From contig JAPFFF010000001.1 in assembly GCA_039105265.1 (NCBI GenBank), positions 6,076,001-6,140,000 of the forward strand: a stretch of DNA of 64,000 bases, in the 5' to 3' direction. Of the stretch, positions 1 through 9,625 are shown in pieces. The notes beneath the pieces are model-generated. The model was given only the letters and a program-made list of their open reading frames with translations, ran no database searches and had not been told where the DNA came from. Position 1 is the stretch's first letter; each line of letters begins with the position of its first letter. The stretch comes from Tritrichomonas musculus (taxonomy: Eukaryota; Parabasalia; Tritrichomonadida; Tritrichomonadidae). A program made the translations under genes and the position numbers.

Positions 1-1
1 G

Positions 2-3000
2 CTGAATATAAATAATATAATAGTATCATTAAACTATTGGGCTGATTATTGTTCAAAAATAAAATCATGCAATTGTAATCAAGATGGAGAGAATAATTTT
101 GAAGATGAGAACGATGCTATATTTGTTGAATTGTTAGCTGATTTGTATGATAGAGTGGATGAGGTTCAAGACCATCTTCAGGTACATGATATTAGTCGTT
201 TACATTTTGACAACCAGGCCCAATTGGCTCAATCACAGGTAGTTGACTTTTCGATTTACAATAATAATGATGGTATAAATGATTTGGTAAATCAATATCA
301 AAAACAAAATCAGCAGATTGATGCAAATATAAAGCATACCAATTTCATGAATGATAGGTCTTTTGATGTTGAACATGATGAAATATATTATTGGTCAGCC
401 CTCTTTCATAGATGGGTTTTATTAACTGAGAGTGGGTATTCATTAGATGATTTCCCTTCTGGCTGGAGAACAAATAGAAGCTTTGATGCGCCTCCTTCAT
501 TTATATTTGATGTGGACAGACAAAACTGGATTCAAATTATGATTACCGATTTTGATAATAAATGTCAAGGTTGGAGGAATAATGAAGATAGAATGAGTGT
601 GGCTGTCTATACAGCCTTTATGGCTAACAATACAAAAAACAAAGAAGGTGATATTATATGGGATGAAAATGAAAATGAATGGATTTACTGCAATAGTGCT
701 GTTAGTCCTTTGAGTATTGACATCGGCACACCACCAAAACAGCCTGATGACTCTGTTTCTATTCCAGGTTCAGATAGTGAATCATTCAAGAAAGCTTTAG
801 AAGTATATGGAAGCAATTATATTGAGCCACCAAATAACTATCAGTTTAAAAAAGAAAAACCAGTATATGGTGATGTTAATATCAAAGCAAATCTAAATAT
901 CAATGGATTGATTAATGGTGTAGATATATCGAATTTATCATCAGGTGATTCTAATTTTACGATTGAATCAGGATTAGCAGATTTATTTATTGAAAATGGA
1001 ATGATAACACAAATAACAGATACCATTAATAATATTGACTGTAATATTTTAATTATTGATGTACCTGAAGAAAGAAAGAATGGTTTCTTAAATTGGAACA
1101 GACCAATATTTAAAATTGTTTTAAGAAAGAATGTTATTTACGATGAAGAAGGAAGATACATTAAAGAATTTTACATCTCTTCGAGAAATAATAAAATAGT
1201 CTGTCCAGTCATTACGTATGATATAGACCAAAAATATTGCATCATAAATGATAACTCTTTTACTATGACTCGTTCAATAGGACCTGCTGACCAAAGCAAA
1301 TTAGATGGAAAATTTTTTATAGCATTTGATAAAAGATTACCATTCGATCCACGTACATTATATATTAATGGTGATTTAAGTATTATGAACCAATTCACTC
1401 CAACTGCATTAAAAACTGATAAAGCAATTAAATGTTCTGTTATCGAGGCTGATAATGCACTCAAATTACATAAATCGGATGTTCATTATTTCTATAAACC
1501 ATCAATAATTACAGAAGATAATGAATTTTATAAAATGGTGTTCTCAGTTGATTCAAATTATAATATACCAAGTAATTTAGAATTCATTTTCAAAGAATAT
1601 TGTTTTGGCAATACATGGTCTTTAATGTGGAAAAACGATGATAATAACGCTAATAAAGGATATTGGACAGGTTATAATTGTCAAGGATGTTATAATAAAA
1701 GTATTAAAACATTGTGTCAAACTACATGCAGATTATATGGATTAACAGCATCAGCATATGCTTTATGTACGGGAGCAATAATTATGGTCAAAGATGATGA
1801 ACTAAATAATAAAATAGTAGAGAAAGATGACAAAGGATTAATGCATGCTCTTTGGAATGTATGCACTAGAGAATTCAAGGTGTTATTAAAAGATGGAACA
1901 GAAAAAGATGCTTCAGATTATCATTTTCAACTAAGAATAAGCATTGATAATACGGGAAAAATATTTAACAATACATCATATCCTAAATATTCAACTCTAC
2001 CTGTTTATGTTTCATGTGTTGAATGGCAAAATTATTACAAGAATCCTAATGCTATTAAAGATTTGCTCAAGACATTTGAAAGAGGAGTATTATATTTAAC
2101 ACTACCTGATTCTTCTGATTCCATGAGATTGACATTTAGATTTAGTGATGAAGTTAATAGTACAGTAGATGTGTATCAATATAATAAAGCAAAGGATTGT
2201 GTTTGCATAGGAATATATGCAGAATATGATACAATAGATAGAATTCCATATAAATGGAGTGATTCAAATATTGATACAACAAAAAAAGATGTAGAACTAT
2301 ATCTAAGGAAAGATTTAGTTGATCCAATCGAAGAAGTTAATTGGGATTCAACAACAAATGCATTTAAATACATAATAGACCAACAGTTTTATGATATAAG
2401 ACCAAACCCAAATGCCGCAACAACTCTTTATACTGACTATAATATCACTTCATCCAAAATCATTACTGCAGATAACATTACAACGATGAGAAGTGATTTA
2501 AATGTTTTGACAAATAATTTTGATGTTGTTTCATATGATGTCAAGGATATTACATCAAAAGTAGATACATTAAGAAGTGAAATGACTGAGCAACAAAATA
2601 AAACTCAATATTTAAAGTCTGAAACAGATAAACTAGAAATAATGGCAGGAGTTGCGTTAGCAATAGGAGCAACAGGTACGTTAATGGGAGGTTTATCATT
2701 AACAGAAACAGGTATTAGTTTTGGCTTCAATGGTATTAATGGTTCTGTTAGATGTATTGTTGAATCAGGAGAAAGATGGTTTGGTTATGCTAATGAATTA
2801 CCATTACATTTATTAAGTAGAAGCATTAAAACTGATTTAACTCCATTAATTGATTGGTGTAATGAAGACATAAAAGAGTTGACATATGATGCTAATGAAG
2901 ATACAAGTGTTCCTAGTGTTGCGGGTGTGTTCAATATATGTAATAATGTTGTGCATGCAATGAAACCAACATTTAAAATGTTATGTAATGCTATCAATGA

Positions 3001-5401
3001 AATAAATAATGACTATATTTCAAAGAATGAATTGGTTAGAGATGACATAATAGATGTTGTTGGTAAATTTGTTAATGGCGAGGTTCATTTGGAGGCTGAA
3101 GACACAATAACAGATGGAATAATCAAAGCACGATTTTTGGTGCAAAAAGTTAGTGAATACAATGATGTTGATTATGAAGAGAATATAATTACCATTAATA
3201 TTACTGGTGGAACTATTGAATATCAAGGAACAGATGATTTCCCTAGCTGCGCAATGAATGATAAAACATTTGTTATATCAAATCCAAATAAACATAGGGT
3301 TAGTGGAATCAACATCAAAGAAAATACATGCATGAGACATATGGACTTTACACTAAATGATTTGGCATATACTTGTGATATAGATGCTTTACATAAGAAG
3401 ATAGATACATTAAATGATTTTACAAATTCAAATATAATTAATAATGTTGTATCTAAAACTGAATTGACTAGAGAAGATACTATTGATGTAGTTGCAGAAA
3501 CTGATGGTACAACGATTACTTTAACTGCTGAAGATACCATAAGCAATGGCATGATTGTATTTAGAATATATTTAGCAAATGCTCAAAAAAATTGCTACTT
3601 CAGGTTTGAGGAAAGTGAGATAACAGAATATAAAGGAGTATCAGAAAACATAACATTAGGGGATATCGTTATTAAACCTCTAGCAAGAAGTGAAGAATTT
3701 AGGGCATCATGGTTAAATACTTACGAGAAGAATGGTAATTCTATTACCATACATAGTACTCATACATCTAAAATAACAGGGGTTGTAATTCAAGGAAATT
3801 CATGTACGAGGAATATGACATTTACAACAAATGATTTAGCATATACTTGTGATATAGATGCATTACATAAAAAGATTGATGCTTTGGCTGCTAATTCACA
3901 TAATAATGATGCTGCTATGGCATCAATATTAGATGATTTTCCGACTGTTGATGAAGTTAATTCAGCGTTAGATGAAATAAAAAATAGTATGGTTAATATG
4001 GATAACCTGTATACGAAAGAAGAAGCGGATGCAAAATATGCTTTGAAAAGTGAAATCCCTGAAATTCCTGATGATTATGCGACAATCGACGATCTGGATC
4101 AATATGCCTTGAAGAAAGACGTCTCCAAATATCGAGAGAAAAATGATTTGATATATAAAGATGCTGTCGATGTGCCTTTTGAAAATGTCCGAAATAGTGA
4201 AGGAAGGTGGGAAGCCAAAATAAAAATGACTAGGGGAACTCATCTTGTTGGAACGATTACTGATGCTGGCGTGGTCAAGAATTTTGATTTTCTGTTTGAT
4301 TATAATGAAAATGTACCTGAGAATTCCGATATTTATTACAGTATAGAAATTGATGGAACAACTTATTACGTAAATTATTATCCAAATGAGAGCAATGATT
4401 GGCGCTTTTTTATCGAAAGTGAAACAGGAAATTTAGATACAAAATTAACACTAGCGGAAAAAATAATTAAACAAGATGAAATAGTTTTGAAAACAGATAA
4501 TCGAATCGATTTAGAGAAAACTTTTGAGAATGCTTTGGTTGAATTCATCAAAAATGATAGATACAAGAATATTTCTGATAATCCAAAAACATATTTTGGT
4601 TATTTCTATTTTGTTAATGGAGAATTTGAACTCAGATTTAAATTTATTCCAAGGAATTATGATGACAAATATATGATTTTACAATATGATTCTGCTGATG
4701 GTGAATTTTGTATTGTATTGCTATTGAACTTTTATTCAAACTCTGGAACATTCATCATTTTTTCAAAAGTTGGAGAATTTAAATATAGAATCGTGAAAGA
4801 TTTAACCATTGAAACTGTTTATGATGAAAAATATAGAAATAATGTTTCAAAAGTTTATTGTACCTTTGATGGTTTTGTAAATATTAGTGCGTCTGTTGAT
4901 GATTATATGGAAGACATAAATGGTTATTCTGATATTAAATATTTCAAAGTTGTTAGATCAAATGAAAAATATCCTGTTGAAGATGTTCTTGGATTATTTA
5001 TGGACTTCTTTGTTTCATTCAAGAATCATAAAGATGAAGAAAATGAATGGAAAATATTTTATTCTGGCTTTGTTGATTGTGATATTCAATGGATTGATGA
5101 ATTAACAGGAATCAATTATGATTCACACAAAAATATTTTAACGATTAGTGTCGAGTTCGATTCTGATGCATATGAATTGTTAATAATATTTAAAGAGACG
5201 AGTGGTGAAAAACATTTTGTGAGAATTCTCCACGGATCAAAGATTGCTTTACTCGATGAAATATATGGATCAAAGAAAGTAAAAGTTGTTCAATATCAAG
5301 CTACAGATGATAAATATGACTTTAATGTAAGAATGAATTTAGATCAATATCTAGACAGACAGATTTACATTAAGCAATTGAAATGGAATGTGTATCAATA
5401 A
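2..5401 (+). CDS. Giant fibre-like Polinton protein, open to the window edge
   Basis: This frame is open from the window edge to a TAA at 5399-5401 (about 1800 codons visible), so the true start lies outside. The product is Asn/Asp-rich with many short beta-type segments. About residues 800-870 (counted from position 131) form a heptad-like coiled coil followed by an Ala/Gly-rich hydrophobic stretch (GVALAIGATGTLMGG). Near 4000-4110 comes a run of the type YTKEEADAKYALKSEIP and YATIDDLDQYALKKDV, a motif style typical of phage tail-fibre and virion-spike shafts. Two internal blocks (3010-3400 and 3450-3890) are diverged copies of each other, both ending in NDLAYTCDIDALHKKID. It is paralogous to the next gene. 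I infer a receptor-binding fibre or virion surface protein. No enzyme motif is seen. The stop overlaps a TAAA. Confidence 0.75.
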   Translation: MNINNIIVSLNYWADYCSKIKSCNCNQDGENNFEDENDAIFVELLADLYDRVDEVQDHLQVHDISRLHFDNQAQLAQSQVVDFSIYNNNDGINDLVNQYQKQNQQIDANIKHTNFMNDRSFDVEHDEIYYWSALFHRWVLLTESGYSLDDFPSGWRTNRSFDAPPSFIFDVDRQNWIQIMITDFDNKCQGWRNNEDRMSVAVYTAFMANNTKNKEGDIIWDENENEWIYCNSAVSPLSIDIGTPPKQPDDSVSIPGSDSESFKKALEVYGSNYIEPPNNYQFKKEKPVYGDVNIKANLNINGLINGVDISNLSSGDSNFTIESGLADLFIENGMITQITDTINNIDCNILIIDVPEERKNGFLNWNRPIFKIVLRKNVIYDEEGRYIKEFYISSRNNKIVCPVITYDIDQKYCIINDNSFTMTRSIGPADQSKLDGKFFIAFDKRLPFDPRTLYINGDLSIMNQFTPTALKTDKAIKCSVIEADNALKLHKSDVHYFYKPSIITEDNEFYKMVFSVDSNYNIPSNLEFIFKEYCFGNTWSLMWKNDDNNANKGYWTGYNCQGCYNKSIKTLCQTTCRLYGLTASAYALCTGAIIMVKDDELNNKIVEKDDKGLMHALWNVCTREFKVLLKDGTEKDASDYHFQLRISIDNTGKIFNNTSYPKYSTLPVYVSCVEWQNYYKNPNAIKDLLKTFERGVLYLTLPDSSDSMRLTFRFSDEVNSTVDVYQYNKAKDCVCIGIYAEYDTIDRIPYKWSDSNIDTTKKDVELYLRKDLVDPIEEVNWDSTTNAFKYIIDQQFYDIRPNPNAATTLYTDYNITSSKIITADNITTMRSDLNVLTNNFDVVSYDVKDITSKVDTLRSEMTEQQNKTQYLKSETDKLEIMAGVALAIGATGTLMGGLSLTETGISFGFNGINGSVRCIVESGERWFGYANELPLHLLSRSIKTDLTPLIDWCNEDIKELTYDANEDTSVPSVAGVFNICNNVVHAMKPTFKMLCNAINEINNDYISKNELVRDDIIDVVGKFVNGEVHLEAEDTITDGIIKARFLVQKVSEYNDVDYEENIITINITGGTIEYQGTDDFPSCAMNDKTFVISNPNKHRVSGINIKENTCMRHMDFTLNDLAYTCDIDALHKKIDTLNDFTNSNIINNVVSKTELTREDTIDVVAETDGTTITLTAEDTISNGMIVFRIYLANAQKNCYFRFEESEITEYKGVSENITLGDIVIKPLARSEEFRASWLNTYEKNGNSITIHSTHTSKITGVVIQGNSCTRNMTFTTNDLAYTCDIDALHKKIDALAANSHNNDAAMASILDDFPTVDEVNSALDEIKNSMVNMDNLYTKEEADAKYALKSEIPEIPDDYATIDDLDQYALKKDVSKYREKNDLIYKDAVDVPFENVRNSEGRWEAKIKMTRGTHLVGTITDAGVVKNFDFLFDYNENVPENSDIYYSIEIDGTTYYVNYYPNESNDWRFFIESETGNLDTKLTLAEKIIKQDEIVLKTDNRIDLEKTFENALVEFIKNDRYKNISDNPKTYFGYFYFVNGEFELRFKFIPRNYDDKYMILQYDSADGEFCIVLLLNFYSNSGTFIIFSKVGEFKYRIVKDLTIETVYDEKYRNNVSKVYCTFDGFVNISASVDDYMEDINGYSDIKYFKVVRSNEKYPVEDVLGLFMDFFVSFKNHKDEENEWKIFYSGFVDCDIQWIDELTGINYDSHKNILTISVEFDSDAYELLIIFKETSGEKHFVRILHGSKIALLDEIYGSKKVKVVQYQATDDKYDFNVRMNLDQYLDRQIYIKQLKWNVYQ

Positions 5402-5737
5402 ATGTTCTATCTCAATATTTTTTCGGGTGTAGAATTCAAAAAACACCATTAGAAAGCTCAAAAACTACTCCATACCTTTAAATCTGATGGTGTGGTCATT
5501 TGTATAGTGTTGTATAAAAAAAATTGAAAAACGGCAATGTACTTGAACTTGAGGGACGGGGGTGGGAAATTAGCTAATGTAGATAGGGTGTACTTACGAT
5601 AGGTTTTTCAGTAGGTATTTGGCCGGAAGCTGAGGCCCAAGCGAGGGTGTACCTGAGCTTGGTGGCGAAGCGTGTAGGCGGTGGTGAAGTATGAGACACC
5701 GCCTATACTTAACTACTTGCAGGGTGAAATATCAATC
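5402..5737. other. Intergenic spacer with a GC-rich island
   Basis: The spacer between the two fibre-like genes. Positions about 5530-5720 are clearly richer in G and C than the surrounding DNA. They include a 16-bp match (CAGTAGGTATTTGGCC against CAGTAGGTATTTGTCC, one difference) to the subterminal repeats of the element at 21296-28760. No convincing gene is seen. Confidence 0.5.
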
Positions 5738-8467
5738 ATGTATCTTTTGAATCAAAACGCTATTGAATCAACAACTCCTGAAATTAAATGTGATATCATT
5801 AATGCAAGAAATGCTTTGAAGTTGCATGAATCAAATATTGGATATTTCTATAAACCGTCATATATTAATGAATCTGATGATAATTATTCAATGACGTTTA
5901 ATATTCCTGATAGTTATTCATTACCAACAGGCATGGAATTTACATTCACTGAACATTGTTTTAATAACACTTGGTTGTTGACTTGGGATGGTGATAAATG
6001 GGTAGGTGATAATATACAAGCGAAATCAAAAGCTGAAGATGCAATAGATGCGGTCAAACATTGGGACCAACAGGGACATTTCGTTATTGCGCTTGAAAAA
6101 AATGAATTCAATGATTACATTATCAAAAATTGGTTCAATATTGACACAGCTGATGATAAAACAGTTTTCAAACAAATATTAGAAGACAAACGAACAGCGA
6201 TAACATTTGATGGATTGTATGATAATAATGAACATTTTGATGTCGCACGTGATGGGTTGCCATCATTGAAAAGCATGTTATCATTGGGTGGATTCACAAC
6301 TTCATTTAGTAATTTGGAGGCTAACTATTATCACGCTCAAATAAATGTTGCAATTAATGTTGAAGCTAAAAGTGATGCATTGAAAAAACAAATCATCATT
6401 AGTTATATCAACAGAATGAAAGAGCTTCATATGTTCGTCAATATTGGAGGTATAACAAATAAATTCGTTTGTGATTTGTATATTACTAATGAACCACTGG
6501 AAGAATACACAAGCGGACCTCAAGCATATTACATCAAATTGAAGACAATAAAAAATGTTATTCAAAAACTAGGAGCTAAATTTGAAGCTTCAAATATTAC
6601 AACGAAAGACATAACATTACATTTGAATAGAAAGATGTTGAGACCAATCGAAGAGATAAATTGGGACCCAACAACAAATCCCTTCAAATATATCATTGAC
6701 CAACAGTTTTACACAATCTCTCCAAATCCAAATGCTGCAACAACATTGTATACTGACTATAATATCACATCATCAAAAATAATCACAGCTGACAATATAA
6801 CAACGATGAGAAGTGATTTAAATATAGTAGCGAATACACAAGATGTCATAGTTTATGATGTTGACAAGATAACAAAGCGAGTTGATAATTTAGATGTTGA
6901 AATGTCTGATGTCAAAAATAGAGTTTCACATCTCGAGAGTAAAGTGAAATCATTGAACATCAAAACTGATATTGCTTTAGTATTAACAGCTGCATCAACT
7001 GCATTATCGATTGGAAACACTCTTGAGCTAACAGGTAAATATATATCAATTGGGATGGGAAAACTTAGGAATTTCATTAATAACGGATACACCAGATTAG
7101 CAACAACGAGTGGTGAAGCATCAGAGGTTGAAATGGCAGCACTTGATTATAGTGAAAATTTACCACCTGTTCCATTCGAAGGAACAAGAATGACAAACAC
7201 TGATGGATATGTTAAATTGAAATCATGGATTCATGCAGCTCATGTAAAACCAAAATTCAGTTCATTATATGCTGATGATAATGAAGAGAGCGCAAACAAT
7301 CCACATGCGATGATTGTGTCATATGCGACGTTGAATGATGTTTGTATTTATTACCGTGATTCATTGAAACCATGTTTTAATGTTGTATGTCATCAATTGG
7401 ATAATATTAATAATACAATTCGTGATGTTGCATATAAAAAAGATTTGCAAGGAATGGTCAAGTTATCTGATTTTGTTGATGTAGCTATTAATAATTGCAC
7501 ATTACCTGAAGACCAATCACAAAATATTTTAATAATAACATTTGAACATCCTATTTATTGTGGTGATTTATGTTTTACATTGAGTTTCACATCGAATGAC
7601 AATCAACAATATTCACATAATCTAAAAATAACATTTAGTCCATATGATGACCCACAATTGACAGGTGATGAATGGATAGAAGGTAAGGGAGGTGTAGATA
7701 TTATTGATGACAATCAAGCATGTTTAACATGGACGACATTTAATATTAATGAACAATCAAATGTAGTTTATACAATAACGACAAATGATGTAAAATATAA
7801 AATCAGTGAACGAGGTATAAATGATTTGGTATACAAAGAAACAACTGATGACCTAGACAAAAGAATAAAAGCATTAGAAGCATTAAAACATGAACCACCA
7901 GTAATTGATTTAAATAATTATCCAACAGTAGATGAAGTGAATGAAGCATTATCAAATTATGTGTTGAAATCAGAGAATGAACAATTGAAAGCAAAAATAA
8001 ATGAATTAGAAACAATAATAACATCATTAACTGCTCGATTAGATGTATTAGATTCATTAATTCCAAAGCCACCATCATTACCTGAATTCTACCAAGGATT
8101 TACATATCGTGAAATGGATGAAACAAAAGATTATTATCACGTGGATAATAGATATTCAAATACAGTTTTTGATATATATATTGAACCTGTTGTTAATGAA
8201 AACAATGAATATGACATGGAATATGTTGTTGTATTGGAAGATGCTGATGGATTTAAACATTATTTACGAATTGTTTTAGCTTATGAAAATGATGATAAAA
8301 CAGAAATCACATATAATGCATATTATATAGATGAACTGAATGGTCATAATGAAGCATTAACAATTGATGCTGCAGGTTATGTTTATGTTCCTGATTATTT
8401 AGCTGATTCATTCTCTACAGCATCATATGAAGAGTATCATTATGTAGAAAAATATTCCAAAGCATAA
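5738..8467 (+). CDS. Second fibre-like Polinton protein (paralogue of the first)
   Basis: 909 residues from the first ATG at 5738; the frame is open a little further upstream but without another ATG. It shares two strong blocks with the preceding gene: an N-terminal block around NALKLHESNIGYFYKPS, and a block around FKYIIDQQFY followed by NAATTLYTDYNITSSKIIT. The second is followed, as in the paralogue, by a coiled coil and an Ala/Thr/Ser-rich hydrophobic segment. Further heptad repeats lie at about residues 720-790 (LKAKINELETIITSLTARLD), just before a globular C-terminal part rich in Tyr and acidic residues. I infer a trimeric fibre or spike made with, or as an alternative to, the larger paralogue. 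No catalytic motif is visible. The stop codon is embedded in TAAAAATAAA. Confidence 0.72.
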   Translation: MYLLNQNAIESTTPEIKCDIINARNALKLHESNIGYFYKPSYINESDDNYSMTFNIPDSYSLPTGMEFTFTEHCFNNTWLLTWDGDKWVGDNIQAKSKAEDAIDAVKHWDQQGHFVIALEKNEFNDYIIKNWFNIDTADDKTVFKQILEDKRTAITFDGLYDNNEHFDVARDGLPSLKSMLSLGGFTTSFSNLEANYYHAQINVAINVEAKSDALKKQIIISYINRMKELHMFVNIGGITNKFVCDLYITNEPLEEYTSGPQAYYIKLKTIKNVIQKLGAKFEASNITTKDITLHLNRKMLRPIEEINWDPTTNPFKYIIDQQFYTISPNPNAATTLYTDYNITSSKIITADNITTMRSDLNIVANTQDVIVYDVDKITKRVDNLDVEMSDVKNRVSHLESKVKSLNIKTDIALVLTAASTALSIGNTLELTGKYISIGMGKLRNFINNGYTRLATTSGEASEVEMAALDYSENLPPVPFEGTRMTNTDGYVKLKSWIHAAHVKPKFSSLYADDNEESANNPHAMIVSYATLNDVCIYYRDSLKPCFNVVCHQLDNINNTIRDVAYKKDLQGMVKLSDFVDVAINNCTLPEDQSQNILIITFEHPIYCGDLCFTLSFTSNDNQQYSHNLKITFSPYDDPQLTGDEWIEGKGGVDIIDDNQACLTWTTFNINEQSNVVYTITTNDVKYKISERGINDLVYKETTDDLDKRIKALEALKHEPPVIDLNNYPTVDEVNEALSNYVLKSENEQLKAKINELETIITSLTARLDVLDSLIPKPPSLPEFYQGFTYREMDETKDYYHVDNRYSNTVFDIYIEPVVNENNEYDMEYVVVLEDADGFKHYLRIVLAYENDDKTEITYNAYYIDELNGHNEALTIDAAGYVYVPDYLADSFSTASYEEYHYVEKYSKA

Positions 8468-8499
8468 AAATAAATAATCAATGAATCAAACATATGATA

Positions 8500-8811
8500 T
8501 TATTTTTGAAAATGGTTTTCAATTAGTGAATGTAATTCATTTGATATTGATTTATTGATGATAATATTGAAATCATTTATTTTATAATCTTTACCACGAA
8601 AATTATCAATAACAATTTTTTTAATTTCATGCGTTGGTCGTATGTCATCAGCGATATCGAAATTATAATACCAACATTCATCATTATTTTTGAAATGTTT
8701 GTGGACTTGTCGAAAGTTGTCTTTATGTCTACGAACTAAATGAAGTTTCATATGTTCATCATCAATTGATTCTTGCCAAATTAAAAATTTATAGTTGTTA
8801 GATGTTGCCAT
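8500..8811 (-). CDS. Small Polinton protein of unknown function (103 aa)
   Basis: An ATG-initiated 103-residue frame convergent with the second fibre-like gene, whose stop is about 30 bases away. The product is hydrophilic, rich in His, Asn and Asp, and has no signal peptide, membrane segment or recognised motif. Codon choice and spacing match the neighbouring minus-strand genes. Upstream of ATG lies a T-rich stretch (TTTTTTATTTTTGTCAT) similar to those before the other two minus-strand genes, which supports it as a real transcription unit. I do not recognise the family. Confidence 0.6.
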   Translation of the reverse strand: MATSNNYKFLIWQESIDDEHMKLHLVRRHKDNFRQVHKHFKNNDECWYYNFDIADDIRPTHEIKKIVIDNFRGKDYKINDFNIIINKSISNELHSLIENHFQK

Positions 8812-8857
8812 GTTAATTTATGACAAAAATAAAAAATTATATAATTAATGAATTAAT

Positions 8858-9571
8858 TTATTTTTGATATTTCTTAACGACTTCATTGTAGATGTTTTGA
8901 ATCGTTTCTAATGAACCATCAAAATATTCATCACCCTTCACATTTTTATTTAATTTGTTTTCTGCAACTAGTTTATTTAATTCAGCTAATAAATCATCTT
9001 CAGCTTTAAATTGATTGGAAACAGCTTCACAACTAATTTTAATCGCTCCTCCATCTTGTTTTTTATATGTGTCTAATCTACTTGACATTTTGAATGTACG
9101 ACCGACTTTGTATATTGTGGTGTTTATATGTTGATTTAATTGAACAATATAAATGAATCCTTCAGTCTTTTTGGTCGCATATGATGTGCTTCTATTGCCA
9201 CATTTAGTGATTTGATAACCTAGCTTTGTTAATTCTTCTGATAGTTTAGCGATAGTATATTTCAAACCAGTTTCAGCCAATAAATGTTTCTTAATATCTT
9301 TCAAATCTATTCTATCAGCCCATCCGTAGAGTTTCATGAAGTCCTCAAGTGTTTTACAATCATATTTGTCTTTGTAGCGTTGAAGTTCTTTTGTTGTAGT
9401 TTCTAGTTGTGATTGTATGAATTGACATTGTTTGATTGGTTCCGTTTCTACATCATCATCATCGTCTTCATTCATTAATTCATTATTCAAACGTTCATTC
9501 TCTACTCTCAATTCAATAATCATATCGATTAATTGTTCACGTGTTAAATTGTCGAATTCAGATGTTGACAT
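8858..9571 (-). CDS. T5orf172/GIY-YIG-domain protein
   Basis: 237 residues from the ATG at 9571. The frame is open 54 bases further, but those codons are the T-rich leader seen before other Polinton genes. The N-terminal third (LTREQLIDMIIELRVENERL and on) is a coiled coil with an acidic run (NEDDDDDVETE). The middle (about residues 90-145) is Lys/Leu-rich and may be a DNA-binding helical domain. About residues 150-235 carry GFIYIVQLN, IYKVGRT and SRLDTYKKQDG, the pattern of the T5orf172 branch of the GIY-YIG nuclease fold, found in nucleocytoplasmic viruses, phages and mobile elements. The conserved Arg after the KVGRT strand and a Glu further on (KAEDDLL) are present. The likely role is DNA nicking or DNA binding during element replication; the substrate is unknown. 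Confidence 0.75.
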   Translation of the reverse strand: MSTSEFDNLTREQLIDMIIELRVENERLNNELMNEDDDDDVETEPIKQCQFIQSQLETTTKELQRYKDKYDCKTLEDFMKLYGWADRIDLKDIKKHLLAETGLKYTIAKLSEELTKLGYQITKCGNRSTSYATKKTEGFIYIVQLNQHINTTIYKVGRTFKMSSRLDTYKKQDGGAIKISCEAVSNQFKAEDDLLAELNKLVAENKLNKNVKGDEYFDGSLETIQNIYNEVVKKYQK

Positions 9572-9625
9572 TTGAGATAAAAATAAAAAAATAAATAAAA
9601 AATGAAACATGTAAAAAACCATCAT

